From Lachnoclostridium sp. UBA3262 (GTDB lineage Bacteria > Bacillota > Clostridia > Lachnospirales > Lachnospiraceae), in contig DEUM01000048.1 of assembly GCA_002362575.1 (NCBI GenBank), forward strand, positions 1-49,904: a stretch of DNA of 49,904 nt. Direction: 5' to 3'. Of the stretch, positions 24,547 through 32,851 are shown in pieces (positions within the stretch are counted from its first letter, which is position 1; each line of letters starts with the position of its first letter). The position numbers were made by a program, and so were the translations under genes. Below the pieces are notes generated by a model. It made no database searches. It was not told where the DNA came from and saw only the letters and a list, made by a program, of their open reading frames with translations.

Positions 24547-26258
24547 GAACGGGGGAAGCCCACTCTTATCCGGAGTTTACTCTGGGGGATGCGCCTGTGA
24601 GAAAAGGATATGCCTTTAGCGGCTGGAGAGAGGGAAGTATTTCCGGAGACAGCCATGAAGCGGGCGAGAAACTCACGGTTGAAGCAGATACGACCTTTTA
24701 TGCGGATTGGAATGACAACATCCAGCCGGATTTTGGAAGGGTAACTTACAATGACGGATATGTGAGCTTTTTGAACTGGATTATACGGAAATCGAATCTG
24801 ATTGTGACTGTCCCGGTTACGGAGGAGGGAAGTGGTATCAATACGATTTCCTATGTTCTGACTCCGGCAGGAGGAAGCGGAGCGGTACAGAGGGGAACGC
24901 TGGATATCCGGAATGCTTCAGATGATACGGTAAGCGATGGACCGGTGAGTGTGGCGATAGAAAGCGGAAAGGCGGAGATAACGCTTACACTGGATTCGGA
25001 TTTCAAGGGTACGGTTTCACTGTCCTGTGAGGACGTTGCCGGAAATACTGCGACAAAGACGATTGGCGGAAGCGGCGGCGGAGTGATTGTTGAGGACAAT
25101 GCACCGGATATTGCGTTTAGCGCCGGCTCTGGCAGCAGTTTGACGGATGAAAACGAAGATAAGGCAGATGTTTTAGTCCATGTTGCAGATAATGAGAATG
25201 AAAAGGTTTCCGGTGGAATTAAGGAAGTGACTTATACAGTTACAAACGACAGTCAGGTAATTGCTTCCGAGACAGTGACGAATCCGGATTTCAGTGCAGA
25301 CCTTGTGCCGGAGTGCGGCTTTACGGTAAGGCTGAATGTGGCAGGAGAGAATATTCTTCGCGTGACGGCAACGGACAATGCCGGAAACACAAGTACAAGA
25401 CAGCAGGAAATTAGGGTGAAAAAGCAGACGTCCGCCACTGGCACAGTAGAGAAGGATACCTATCAGGGCGCCAATTCTCCGGTCACCAACCTTTTGACAG
25501 GGTTGGAAGACCTTCCTGGTATAGTTCTGAGTGCAGCGGATATGGAACTGGTAAATAAGGGGCTGGATATAAAAATTCTCCTGTCCGTGGAGGATGCTAC
25601 CGGCAGTGTAAACACAGAGTTGCGCAGAGTAGTGGAGAATAGTTTAGGAAATTATCTTCTGGGACAATACCTTGATATCAGTTTGTTTAAGATATTCGGA
25701 GTGGATTCCCGGAATAAGGTAAACACTACTGGAAGACCGCTTCGGATTCAGATTACCATACCGGATAGCTTGAAAAACACCGATGGCACAAAGCAAAGGA
25801 CATATGCAATCATGCGTGTCCACGATGACGAAGCAGTATTTCTACCGGATTTAGATAATCAGGAGGATACGATAACGATAGATACAGACCTTTTTTCTCC
25901 TTATGTCATTGTCTACCGTGATACGGAGAATCCGGAGAAACCGACGGTTACAGAGGAGCCGGGAACGACAGAGCGTCCGGGTGTGACAGAAGCACCGAAC
26001 GGAACGGAGCAGCCAGCCGTGACGGAGCAGCCAGCCGTGACAGAGGAGCCGGATGAGACAGACGAACCGGATGAGACGGATGAACCGGACAGCACGGAAA
26101 AGTCGGGCGGCACGAAAAAAACAGGAAGCGGAAACAGCGGAGGAAATCCGGGACCGGAAACAGGGGACAGAGCTCCACTGGCGGCGTATGGGACACTGGC
26201 CGCTGTGGCAGCGATTCTTTTCCTATTTCTAAATTACAGGAGAAAGAGAGAGCAGTAG
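24507..26258 (+). CDS. Large cell-surface protein, 3' part with cell-wall anchor (frameshifted)
   Basis: Downstream frame, 583 codons from GTG 24507, without a ribosome site of its own. Read from 24471, it gives YDSLGGGTVP, the expected start of an InlB-type repeat, continuing with RKGYAFSGWREG. It then holds Ig-like/adhesin modules (YNDGYVSFLNWIIRKSNL; SCEDVAGNTATK; VTATDNAGNTSTRQ), a domain near VNTELRRVVENSLGNYL, and a Thr/Glu/Pro stalk of tandem TEQPAVTEQPAV and TDEPDETDEPD. The end is PGPETGD, a hydrophobic helix and RRKREQ, a sortase-type anchor with a variant motif (x-P-x-T-G). It is most likely an adhesin. Because of the frameshift the anchored product is probably not made unless the shift is corrected. 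Confidence 0.8.
   Translation: MPSSQTAKAYTNIGTGEAHSYPEFTLGDAPVRKGYAFSGWREGSISGDSHEAGEKLTVEADTTFYADWNDNIQPDFGRVTYNDGYVSFLNWIIRKSNLIVTVPVTEEGSGINTISYVLTPAGGSGAVQRGTLDIRNASDDTVSDGPVSVAIESGKAEITLTLDSDFKGTVSLSCEDVAGNTATKTIGGSGGGVIVEDNAPDIAFSAGSGSSLTDENEDKADVLVHVADNENEKVSGGIKEVTYTVTNDSQVIASETVTNPDFSADLVPECGFTVRLNVAGENILRVTATDNAGNTSTRQQEIRVKKQTSATGTVEKDTYQGANSPVTNLLTGLEDLPGIVLSAADMELVNKGLDIKILLSVEDATGSVNTELRRVVENSLGNYLLGQYLDISLFKIFGVDSRNKVNTTGRPLRIQITIPDSLKNTDGTKQRTYAIMRVHDDEAVFLPDLDNQEDTITIDTDLFSPYVIVYRDTENPEKPTVTEEPGTTERPGVTEAPNGTEQPAVTEQPAVTEEPDETDEPDETDEPDSTEKSGGTKKTGSGNSGGNPGPETGDRAPLAAYGTLAAVAAILFLFLNYRRKREQ
26004..26039 (+). repeat. Perfect tandem 18-bp duplication in the stalk region
   Basis: Two identical 18-bp units (ACGGAGCAGCCAGCCGTG) stand head to tail, encoding TEQPAV twice. 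A related degenerate unit (GAGCCGGATGAGACAGAC and variants) follows to about 26096. Such repeats change stalk length by slippage. Confidence 0.9.
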
Positions 26259-26336
26259 AAGACAGTTTTAGTCCGGATGAAAGGGTGATTGTTAATTTAT
26301 CTGTCCTGCTTTGTGACAGGGAAAATGGTTAAATAA

Positions 26337-26378
26337 AGGGAAAGCAAATGCCGATAAAGCGTTTGCTTTCCCTGTTTT
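26337..26378. terminator. Terminator after the surface protein gene
   Basis: 15-bp stem with one mismatch: AGGGAAAGCAAATGC (26337-26351) and GCGTTTGCTTTCCCT (26359-26373), followed by GTTTT. The rest of 26259-26449 shows no gene. Confidence 0.85.
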
Positions 26379-26449
26379 GGAGAATTTTTGTTTGCTTATA
26401 TATTGACTTCTGTATGGTTACAATATTAGCCCCATGTAATATCTACTAT

Positions 26450-27802
26450 TTACTTTGAGTAATTAAAAAGTATATATTGCCCATTTGATTTTACAACCCC
26501 TACCTTTTTTGGCGGAAACTTGCTAATGTCTATATGTGTTGCCGGTCTTACCTCATTGAAATAACTCACACTGTCTCCTGATAATCCTTTTATACCATAG
26601 TTTATACTCCCAAATCGAAATACGGTTGCCGCTTCATAAGTGCTATCTGTAGGTGAACGCAACCACCAATCAGTATTAGTTTTAGCTCCAGGAAAGAAAC
26701 GACCTGTTCCACCATCGGCTGTGTAATCTGTATGGGAGACAATTCGAGTTTCGGATTTGAAATTTCCGTAACCGTCTTTATTATTAATATCCTTATCTAC
26801 ATCAAAGCCATATTCCTCTTTTGAAACTTCATAAATATCTAACAAAAAAAGATCATCATTAGTGTTATCCCCGACATATGTAGAAAGTGATTGAGGGTTT
26901 CCTCTATTATACACATATGTGTTAATGATAGACATCTGCTCATTTTCTGAAAAAGCCATATTCTTAAAAGCGTTATTGAGCCAAGTTCTAAGCGAACATT
27001 TTTCCCAAGATGTGTCTTCATGTCTTGAATTATATTGCATATAATCAAGACATTTATCTGCAACTAAAAAGGCGTCATTATCATTGATATTTATTACTCG
27101 CCATAGAATAGGTTCATATTTATAATAATAATAATTCGTTTCAGTTGTATATATTTCTTCATATTTTTGTGTTTCTTCATTAAGTACGGTATTTGATATG
27201 TATCTTACACTTTTTCGGCATAAGAAGACAGTACCATCACTGTCAACATAAGTTTTGTTGTCTTGAGGATTATCTGGTCTATCTATTGGTGTGTATGAAC
27301 TTTGTGGACAACGTCCATACTCTACTAAATCCCATGTAGAAGTATTATTTTCAACTTCTGGATTATGAATATTCTTGTCAATTATAGGCGTAGGAGCTGC
27401 TGTTGGCGTTGAGGTAGGTGCAATTGTAGGGGACGCTGTTGGCAATAAGCAAGGTCTAATTGTAGGCTTCCCTGTTGGTGCTAAGGTAGGTGTAATCGTA
27501 GGTTTTCTAGTTCTCACTGAAGTATGTGTCTTTGAAGGCGGTTCAAAATTACTATTTATTGCTTTTATCCTAACTTTACATATGAATTTTTTTACATTAA
27601 ATTTTTTTGCTTTTTTTGTTTTCTTGTACTTAACAGTTATGGTTATTTTACATTGACCTACTTTTTTTGCTGTAACTTTTCCTTTTTTGGAAACTTGTGC
27701 AATTTGTTTTTTTGAAGATTTAAATTTTTTGTTTACAATGTACAAGCCATTAACTTTAATTTTTTTTGAATTACCAATTGTTAAATTCATTTTTTCTTTC
27801 AT
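26450..27802 (-). CDS. DUF6273-domain protein with BIG2 start, signal peptide missing
   Basis: 450 codons on the minus strand. It starts within a BIG2-like Ig domain (KMNLTIGNSKKIKV, then IAQVSKKGKVTAKKVGQC) and has a Thr/Pro linker (TPTLAPTGKPT; TASPTIAPTSTPTAAPT). The C-terminal domain has EPILWRVININ, SLRTWLNNAF, WWLRSP and VRPATHIDIS, matching DUF6273. Relatives are extracellular and carry a signal peptide before the BIG2 domain. Here the frame has a stop about 20 codons upstream of ATG 27802 and no signal peptide or ribosome site. I infer a 5' deletion: a decayed gene, or one read from an unseen start. It is more AT-rich than its neighbours and sits, reversed, between pyrD and pyrE. Confidence 0.72.
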   Translation of the reverse strand: MKEKMNLTIGNSKKIKVNGLYIVNKKFKSSKKQIAQVSKKGKVTAKKVGQCKITITVKYKKTKKAKKFNVKKFICKVRIKAINSNFEPPSKTHTSVRTRKPTITPTLAPTGKPTIRPCLLPTASPTIAPTSTPTAAPTPIIDKNIHNPEVENNTSTWDLVEYGRCPQSSYTPIDRPDNPQDNKTYVDSDGTVFLCRKSVRYISNTVLNEETQKYEEIYTTETNYYYYKYEPILWRVININDNDAFLVADKCLDYMQYNSRHEDTSWEKCSLRTWLNNAFKNMAFSENEQMSIINTYVYNRGNPQSLSTYVGDNTNDDLFLLDIYEVSKEEYGFDVDKDINNKDGYGNFKSETRIVSHTDYTADGGTGRFFPGAKTNTDWWLRSPTDSTYEAATVFRFGSINYGIKGLSGDSVSYFNEVRPATHIDISKFPPKKVGVVKSNGQYILFNYSK

Positions 27803-27931
27803 GGAGTGGGATTTGTAATAAAAATCAACAAATATGTTATGAAATGTTAAGAAGTATTAAGAGTTGAAGTGAATTGAAATTTTATTGCTGAAGTTTTATT
27901 TTAGAAAGATATTCGAACACGGTGTCTTTTG

Positions 27932-27960
27932 TTGTAAACTAAAAGGTTTGATGATATACT
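27932..27960 (+). promoter_or_regulatory. Promoter of pyrE
   Basis: TTGTAA (27932-27937), 17-bp spacer, TATACT (27955-27960). It gives pyrE its own transcript, about 70 nt before the start codon. No PyrR-binding loop or attenuator is visible. Confidence 0.65.
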
Positions 27961-28035
27961 ATTTTATATATTTATCCTTACTTTTTGCTTTATTGACGAA
28001 TTGGCAAGGATTAAAAACAGGAGGATATAAGAAAC

Positions 28036-28713
28036 ATGGAGCAATACAAAGAAGAATTTATTGAATTTATGGTAGAATCGAACGTGTTAAAATTCGGAGA
28101 ATTTACATTAAAAAGCGGGCGCAAGTCTCCCTTTTTTATGAATGCGGGAGCATATGTGACAGGCTCACAGCTGAAGCGGCTGGGAGAATATTATGCAAAA
28201 GCAATTTATAATAATTACGGGGATGATTTTGACGTTTTGTTCGGTCCTGCCTACAAAGGGATTCCGCTTAGTGTAGCAACAACAATTGCTTTTCACGAAC
28301 TATATGGAAAGGAAATCCGCTACTGTTCTAACCGCAAGGAAGTGAAAGATCATGGTGACACGGGGATTTTACTGGGAAGTAAGATTCAGGAAGGGGAAAA
28401 AGTGGTTATTATAGAGGATGTCACGACCTCCGGCAAGTCGATTGAGGAAACTTTCCCGATTATCAAAGCACAGGGAAATGTGGAAATTGTTGGGCTAATG
28501 GTTTCTCTCAATCGCATGGAAAAAGGAAAAAACGGTGATATGAGCGCATTGGATGAAATACGTGAAACTTACGGTTTTCCTACCGGGGCTATTGTGACGA
28601 TGGAAGAAGTCGTAGAGCGGCTTTATAATAAAGAGTGTCAGGGTAAAATTGTCATTGATGATGCTATGAAGGCTTCCATTGATAACTATTATGAACAATA
28701 TGGGGCAAAATAG
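28036..28713 (+). CDS. pyrE: Orotate phosphoribosyltransferase
   Basis: Joins orotate to PRPP to make orotidine monophosphate, the substrate of PyrF. It has 225 aa. Motifs are FGEFTLKSGRKSPFFMNAG, DVLFGPAYKGIPL, the RxxxKxHG-like region NRKEVKDHGDTG, and the PRPP-binding VVIIEDVTTSGKS. The ribosome site GGAGGAT lies about 10 bases from ATG 28036. In many Clostridia pyrE follows pyrD directly; here 6.3 kb of surface-protein genes lie between, and pyrE has its own promoter. There is no clear terminator after it. Confidence 0.95.
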   Translation: MEQYKEEFIEFMVESNVLKFGEFTLKSGRKSPFFMNAGAYVTGSQLKRLGEYYAKAIYNNYGDDFDVLFGPAYKGIPLSVATTIAFHELYGKEIRYCSNRKEVKDHGDTGILLGSKIQEGEKVVIIEDVTTSGKSIEETFPIIKAQGNVEIVGLMVSLNRMEKGKNGDMSALDEIRETYGFPTGAIVTMEEVVERLYNKECQGKIVIDDAMKASIDNYYEQYGAK

Positions 28714-28843
28714 AAAATGAAAAATATGACATTGCCAGCCAGCTAAAATTTTAAGTGTGGCGCACCGCGGCTAAAAGTCCCCTGCTTTTGTCGTGAAACG
28801 CCGAAAAAACGTTGTTTTTAACAAAATTACCTTCTTCATTTTG

Positions 28844-28886
28844 TTACTATTTGATAATTTACAAATAGTAAGCAGGGTGTTATGAT
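28844..28886 (+). promoter_or_regulatory. Promoter and dyad operator of the Tad-like operon
   Basis: TTACTATTTG (28844-28853) and CAAATAGTAA (28862-28871) form a perfect 10-bp inverted repeat with an 8-bp spacer. The -35 box TTTACA (28858-28863) overlaps the spacer and right arm; the -10 box TATGAT (28881-28886) is 17 bp on. A dimeric repressor at the dyad would block the promoter. No regulator gene is adjacent. Confidence 0.65.
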
Positions 28887-28927
28887 AGAGCCATTCCACC
28901 CAAAACAGAATGAAGGAGGTTTTTAGT

Positions 28928-29758
28928 TTGAAGGTTGCTTTTTGGAGCAATGCAAGGGGGAAATCATGTGTCACGAGCAATCTTGCTTGTATCAGTGTTT
29001 TGTCTGCTTTGAGAAATCCGGAGGAGCGGACAATTGTCTTTGAAAACCATCAGAATGTCATCAATCTTGGAAGTACATTTTTTAATCAAAACCCAGAAAA
29101 TGTGGTGAAAGAGCCGAATAGGTATACCGTTGATATGGGGCTTGGGAAAATTTTGACGATGATAGAGCGGGGAGAAGATTTTTTAACAGGGAATCTATAT
29201 AGTTTTATGGAAGATTATCTGGGGAAAAGGCTGTTTTATATACCGATGGAGACTGCCAGGAATCCCGATTATATGGAGTACCAGCTGGACAGAATGTGTA
29301 TTCGTGTGCTGAATTATCTGGAACATTATGGTGATATGGTACTTGTGGATACGTCTTCCGCCCCACTTTCGAGTTCAAGAAAGATATTACAGCAGTCTGA
29401 TATGGTTGTAGTCAACCTGAATCAGAACAGTCAGACATTAGCACATTTTTTTCGGAATTATTCTTCGGTAAAGGAAAAAGCTTTTTATCTAATTGGTAAT
29501 TATGATGAAAATTCCGAACTGACAAAAGGGGCGATTACAAGGGAGTATGGAATTCCGGGAAACAAAATTGCCACTATTCCGCACAATATAAAATTTTCAG
29601 ATGCCGTATCTGCTGGCAGACTCATTCCTTTTCTATTGAAAAATTATCGCTGTGAACGCTGGGATGAGAACTACGGATTTATTGCAGCGGCAAGGGAGGC
29701 AGAGGAGCTTTTTCGCAATCAGCTACAGATATTCAGTGAGATAGGAGTGGGTAAATGA
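28928..29758 (+). CDS. TadZ/CpaE-like ATPase (MinD family), degenerate P-loop
   Basis: Probable localisation ATPase of the pilus/secretion locus, cytoplasmic, 276 aa. The N-terminus KVAFWSNARGKSCVTSNLAC aligns with the deviant Walker A of ParA/MinD proteins (KGGxGKT) but lacks the signature Lys-Gly-Gly; GKS remains at residues 11-13. The MinD-like core continues with DMVLVDTSSAPLSSSRKI (Walker B region) and DMVVVNLNQNSQ. TadZ proteins commonly have such atypical P-loops. The start is TTG 28928, 8 bases after AAGGAGG (28913-28919); ATG 28910 lies across that site. It is the first gene of the operon and overlaps the next by 4 bp. Confidence 0.78.
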   Translation: MKVAFWSNARGKSCVTSNLACISVLSALRNPEERTIVFENHQNVINLGSTFFNQNPENVVKEPNRYTVDMGLGKILTMIERGEDFLTGNLYSFMEDYLGKRLFYIPMETARNPDYMEYQLDRMCIRVLNYLEHYGDMVLVDTSSAPLSSSRKILQQSDMVVVNLNQNSQTLAHFFRNYSSVKEKAFYLIGNYDENSELTKGAITREYGIPGNKIATIPHNIKFSDAVSAGRLIPFLLKNYRCERWDENYGFIAAAREAEELFRNQLQIFSEIGVGK

Positions 29759-31800
29759 GGAGTAAAGTAAGGAAGATTCGTTTTTTGATTGGTCTTGCCA
29801 TCTTGGGAGCAGGTACTTTCTTTTTCCAAAAAGGAGATAAAATTATAAAAGCAAGGACGGTGATATCCGGTTTTGACAAATTAAAAAAGGAATTAGAACG
29901 TCCCGGGAAAAAGCAGATTCAAATATCTGGGAAGGTTCGAATCTCTGCCCCTGTTTATGTGAAAGGGGAGAAGGTATTAACAGGAAAAGGACATCTCATT
30001 AGGAGTACCTCCAAAAAGAATGGCTATAGGGGAAGTCTTATCATAGTAGATGGAAGCAGTCTGACAGTGAAGGGAGTGACGATATCCGGCGGTGGCAAAA
30101 GTAAAAATTTAAAGGGTGGTGTGACTGGCCGTCTGGTAGAAGTTAAAAATGGAAAATTCACTTTGGGCGAAAAGAGCGTATTAAAAAACAACATCAATGA
30201 CAGACTTGCGGTGAGTGGCGGCGGGGGCGTACTCGTACAGGAAGATGGCTGCTTTGTCATGAATGGCGGCGAGATTTCCGGGAATAAAAGCGTTATGGGT
30301 GGAGCCGGAGTGCGGATTGAAAAGCGCGGGCTGTTTTGCATGACGGGTGGAAAAATAGCGGGGAATCAATCTTTAGGAGCAGGCGCAGTAGAAGGTTTTG
30401 ACGGCAGAGGCGGAGCTATTTACAACGAAGGAGAAGTAAAAATATCAGGAGGTGTAGTTTCTGGAAATGTTGTAAGGGGGTATTCTGCTGGGCGGCATGA
30501 GTACGGTGGAGTCGGAGGTATGTTATACAACCGGGGGATGTGTGTTATTACGGGTGGATTGATAACAGGTAACAGAGCATCCTCGGGTGGTGGGGCAATG
30601 TATCTGGATAAACAGTCTTATCTTCGAATTATGGGTGGAACGATTCGGGGAAACAGGGCAGAGCATGGAAATGAAATATATGCGGCGACAGGGACTGGTT
30701 ACTTATCTGGTTCTCCATTATTGGACTCGATATATTTGCAAACCGGTTTTACACTGCAAACAGGGAGTAAACTACGGATAAAGCAGAAGATTCTGCTGAT
30801 TCCGGAGAAGTATAAAAAAGGGTGGTGCATAGTTAAAGGTGGAAAGAAAAAAGATTTTTCTCTGGCAAAAAGCGATAACTGGCAGTTGGGTCAGAACAGC
30901 CACGGTCTTTATATGGAATCCTCTCAGAATAAGGGAAAAGTGGAAAGAAAAGTAAGACAGAAAGCAGGGAGAGTACCTGTTATAAAAATGAGTGGAAACC
31001 CATTGCAGTTTTATGAAGGAGAAATAATTAAAAAGCGTGCCTTATGCTTTGGGCTTACCGCATGGGATGAAAAGGATGGGAATTTAGGGAAAAGAATCAA
31101 AGTCAGCAAAGTTGTATATCCGGACGGAAGGGTAGAGAAACGTCCAGAAAGGCTTGACACCGATAAAATGGGAGTAGGGAGTATTTATTATAGAGTTACA
31201 AATTCGCAGGGACGCCACGGAAAATTAAAGGTATCTTACCGGGTGATGAAAAATAAAAGAGCGGTAATCAGGGTATCGCCCAGATATTTGTTTACATGGG
31301 AGGTTCAGCGTTATTCTCCAGAAAAATGGAAGGAGATTTTATTGGCAAACTGCCGGATTGAGGATGACTGTGAAACGGAGGAAGAATTGCAAAAAGATAT
31401 GAATATCGAGTGGAATGGTCTGACAGCTAATAAAGCGGGAAGATATTTGGTTTGTATCAGCATACGTGACCAGTGGGGACACCGGTATTACATGAAGCAG
31501 GGAAAAGTCGGAAGGTACGGGAGGGGAAAGGTAAGCCGTGTACAGATACCGGTAACGCTTGTAACAGAAAACGATGTTGGAAGCGACATATCTGAAAGGT
31601 ATGTGCGTTTCTTTCCGGAATATGGTTATTCCAATGGGGAAAGTGAAATATGGCATTTTAAAAGAAATGATATTACGCAGATAAAACAGTATATGACAGA
31701 GCAGGTGAATCCCTTTTCGGAGGAATGTAACAATATTTTTTTAAAACGGTTTTGGTACTGTTATAAAGGGAGGGAGGAAACGCAGGGTGGAGAAAAATGA
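29755..31800 (+). CDS. Secreted beta-helix protein of the Tad-like locus
   Basis: 681 aa with an N-terminal signal/anchor (RFLIGLAILGAGTFFFQ, about 9-25). Residues about 45-340 form right-handed beta-helix repeats with Gly-rich turns (GGEISGNKSVMGGAGVRI, GGLITGNRASSGGGAMYL). From about 410 an Ig-like segment follows (YEGEIIKKRALCFGL, GVGSIYYRVTNSQGR), then a C-terminal tail with Trp/Tyr-rich motifs (IWHFKRNDITQIKQYM). It probably is exported through, or displayed by, the pilus machine as an adhesin or tip protein. The ATGA overlaps with both neighbours bind it tightly into the operon. No sortase motif or transmembrane end is seen. The beta-helix resembles that of the surface protein at 21835. 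Confidence 0.75.
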   Translation: MRSKVRKIRFLIGLAILGAGTFFFQKGDKIIKARTVISGFDKLKKELERPGKKQIQISGKVRISAPVYVKGEKVLTGKGHLIRSTSKKNGYRGSLIIVDGSSLTVKGVTISGGGKSKNLKGGVTGRLVEVKNGKFTLGEKSVLKNNINDRLAVSGGGGVLVQEDGCFVMNGGEISGNKSVMGGAGVRIEKRGLFCMTGGKIAGNQSLGAGAVEGFDGRGGAIYNEGEVKISGGVVSGNVVRGYSAGRHEYGGVGGMLYNRGMCVITGGLITGNRASSGGGAMYLDKQSYLRIMGGTIRGNRAEHGNEIYAATGTGYLSGSPLLDSIYLQTGFTLQTGSKLRIKQKILLIPEKYKKGWCIVKGGKKKDFSLAKSDNWQLGQNSHGLYMESSQNKGKVERKVRQKAGRVPVIKMSGNPLQFYEGEIIKKRALCFGLTAWDEKDGNLGKRIKVSKVVYPDGRVEKRPERLDTDKMGVGSIYYRVTNSQGRHGKLKVSYRVMKNKRAVIRVSPRYLFTWEVQRYSPEKWKEILLANCRIEDDCETEEELQKDMNIEWNGLTANKAGRYLVCISIRDQWGHRYYMKQGKVGRYGRGKVSRVQIPVTLVTENDVGSDISERYVRFFPEYGYSNGESEIWHFKRNDITQIKQYMTEQVNPFSEECNNIFLKRFWYCYKGREETQGGEK

Positions 31801-32851
31801 GTTTCAGCAGCAGTATTTATTAAAAAGACAGGATTATGGGCTTTTGTATTCCTATATCATGACAGAGAGTGTAACAGATATTAACTGGAATGGCAGGCAG
31901 CTCTGGATAGATGATTTAAAAAAGGGACGTTATATGGCGCCGGAAGTTCTGCCGGAGTCTTTTATCGAACGTTTTGTCTCTCTGCTGGCGAATGTTTCCG
32001 GTGTTCCGTTTAACCGGGTAAATCCGGTTCTGGAAATAGAGACAGAGGAGATGAGGATTAGTATTGTACATAGCTGTGTAGCACATTCAGGAGTTTCCAT
32101 ATCACTGCGGAAAACACCGGCTGTACTCCGGCTGGAGAAAAGTGAAATGGTGCTTGAGGGGTATTGTAGTGAGGAAATCTGCAACTTTTTAGTCCACTGC
32201 ATGGAAGCGCATTGTTCTATAGCTATTTGTGGGCTTCCGGGAGCAGGGAAAACAGAACTTTTAAAATACCTGACTAAATTTATTCCTGCCACTGAGAGGG
32301 TAATTACGATTGAAGATGTGTTGGAAATTCACTATAGAAAGATTAACCCGAATAAAGATTGTATAGAAATGAAGGTAGCGGAGAATTTTACCTATACAGA
32401 GGCAATTAAGGCGTCATTGAGACAGCTTCCTAAGTGGCTGATTTTATCCGAAGTGAGGTCGACGGAGGTACGGTATCTTTTGGAGTCGCTCAGCACGGGG
32501 ACATATGGTATCACGACGCTGCACACAGATGATGTCAGGAATATTCCGGACCGGATGAAGAACATGGCAGGCGGACATGAAGATTTAGAACGAATAGAAA
32601 ACGACACTTACCGTTTTATTGACATAGGAATTCTGGTAAAAAGTTCACAGGATGAAAGTGGGAAAATTAGGCGGACAATAGAGCAGATAGGGGTATTTGA
32701 CCGCTATGGAAAGGAATGGCGGGAGACGGTAAATCAGGTTACGATGCTTGTCGAAGATGGGAAGATAATTAAAAGAGAGCTGCCGGACAATGTTCTGCAA
32801 AAGTTTATGGCAGCGGAAATTCAGAATCCGTTCGGGGGTGTGAGAGGATGA
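31787..32851 (+). CDS. tadA: TadA/CpaF-type secretion ATPase
   Basis: Hexameric ATPase that powers pilus assembly on the cytoplasmic face. It has 354 aa, shorter than typical CpaF (about 450) because the N-terminal extension is reduced. Visible are DINWNGRQLWIDD (N-terminal domain), VSISLRKTPAV (Arg), Walker A GLPGAGKTELLKYL (about 148-156), ITIEDVLEIHY (Asp box), KWLILSEVRSTEV (Walker B with catalytic Glu) and the His box GTYGITTLHTDD. The start GTG 31787 follows AGGGAGGA by 8 bases and overlaps the beta-helix gene by 14 bp. It overlaps the next gene by 4 bp. Confidence 0.9.
   Translation: MEKNEFQQQYLLKRQDYGLLYSYIMTESVTDINWNGRQLWIDDLKKGRYMAPEVLPESFIERFVSLLANVSGVPFNRVNPVLEIETEEMRISIVHSCVAHSGVSISLRKTPAVLRLEKSEMVLEGYCSEEICNFLVHCMEAHCSIAICGLPGAGKTELLKYLTKFIPATERVITIEDVLEIHYRKINPNKDCIEMKVAENFTYTEAIKASLRQLPKWLILSEVRSTEVRYLLESLSTGTYGITTLHTDDVRNIPDRMKNMAGGHEDLERIENDTYRFIDIGILVKSSQDESGKIRRTIEQIGVFDRYGKEWRETVNQVTMLVEDGKIIKRELPDNVLQKFMAAEIQNPFGGVRG

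Noticed and set aside
27961..28035. PyrR-binding attenuator before pyrE
   Set aside because: No anti-terminator/terminator pair or conserved binding loop could be drawn.
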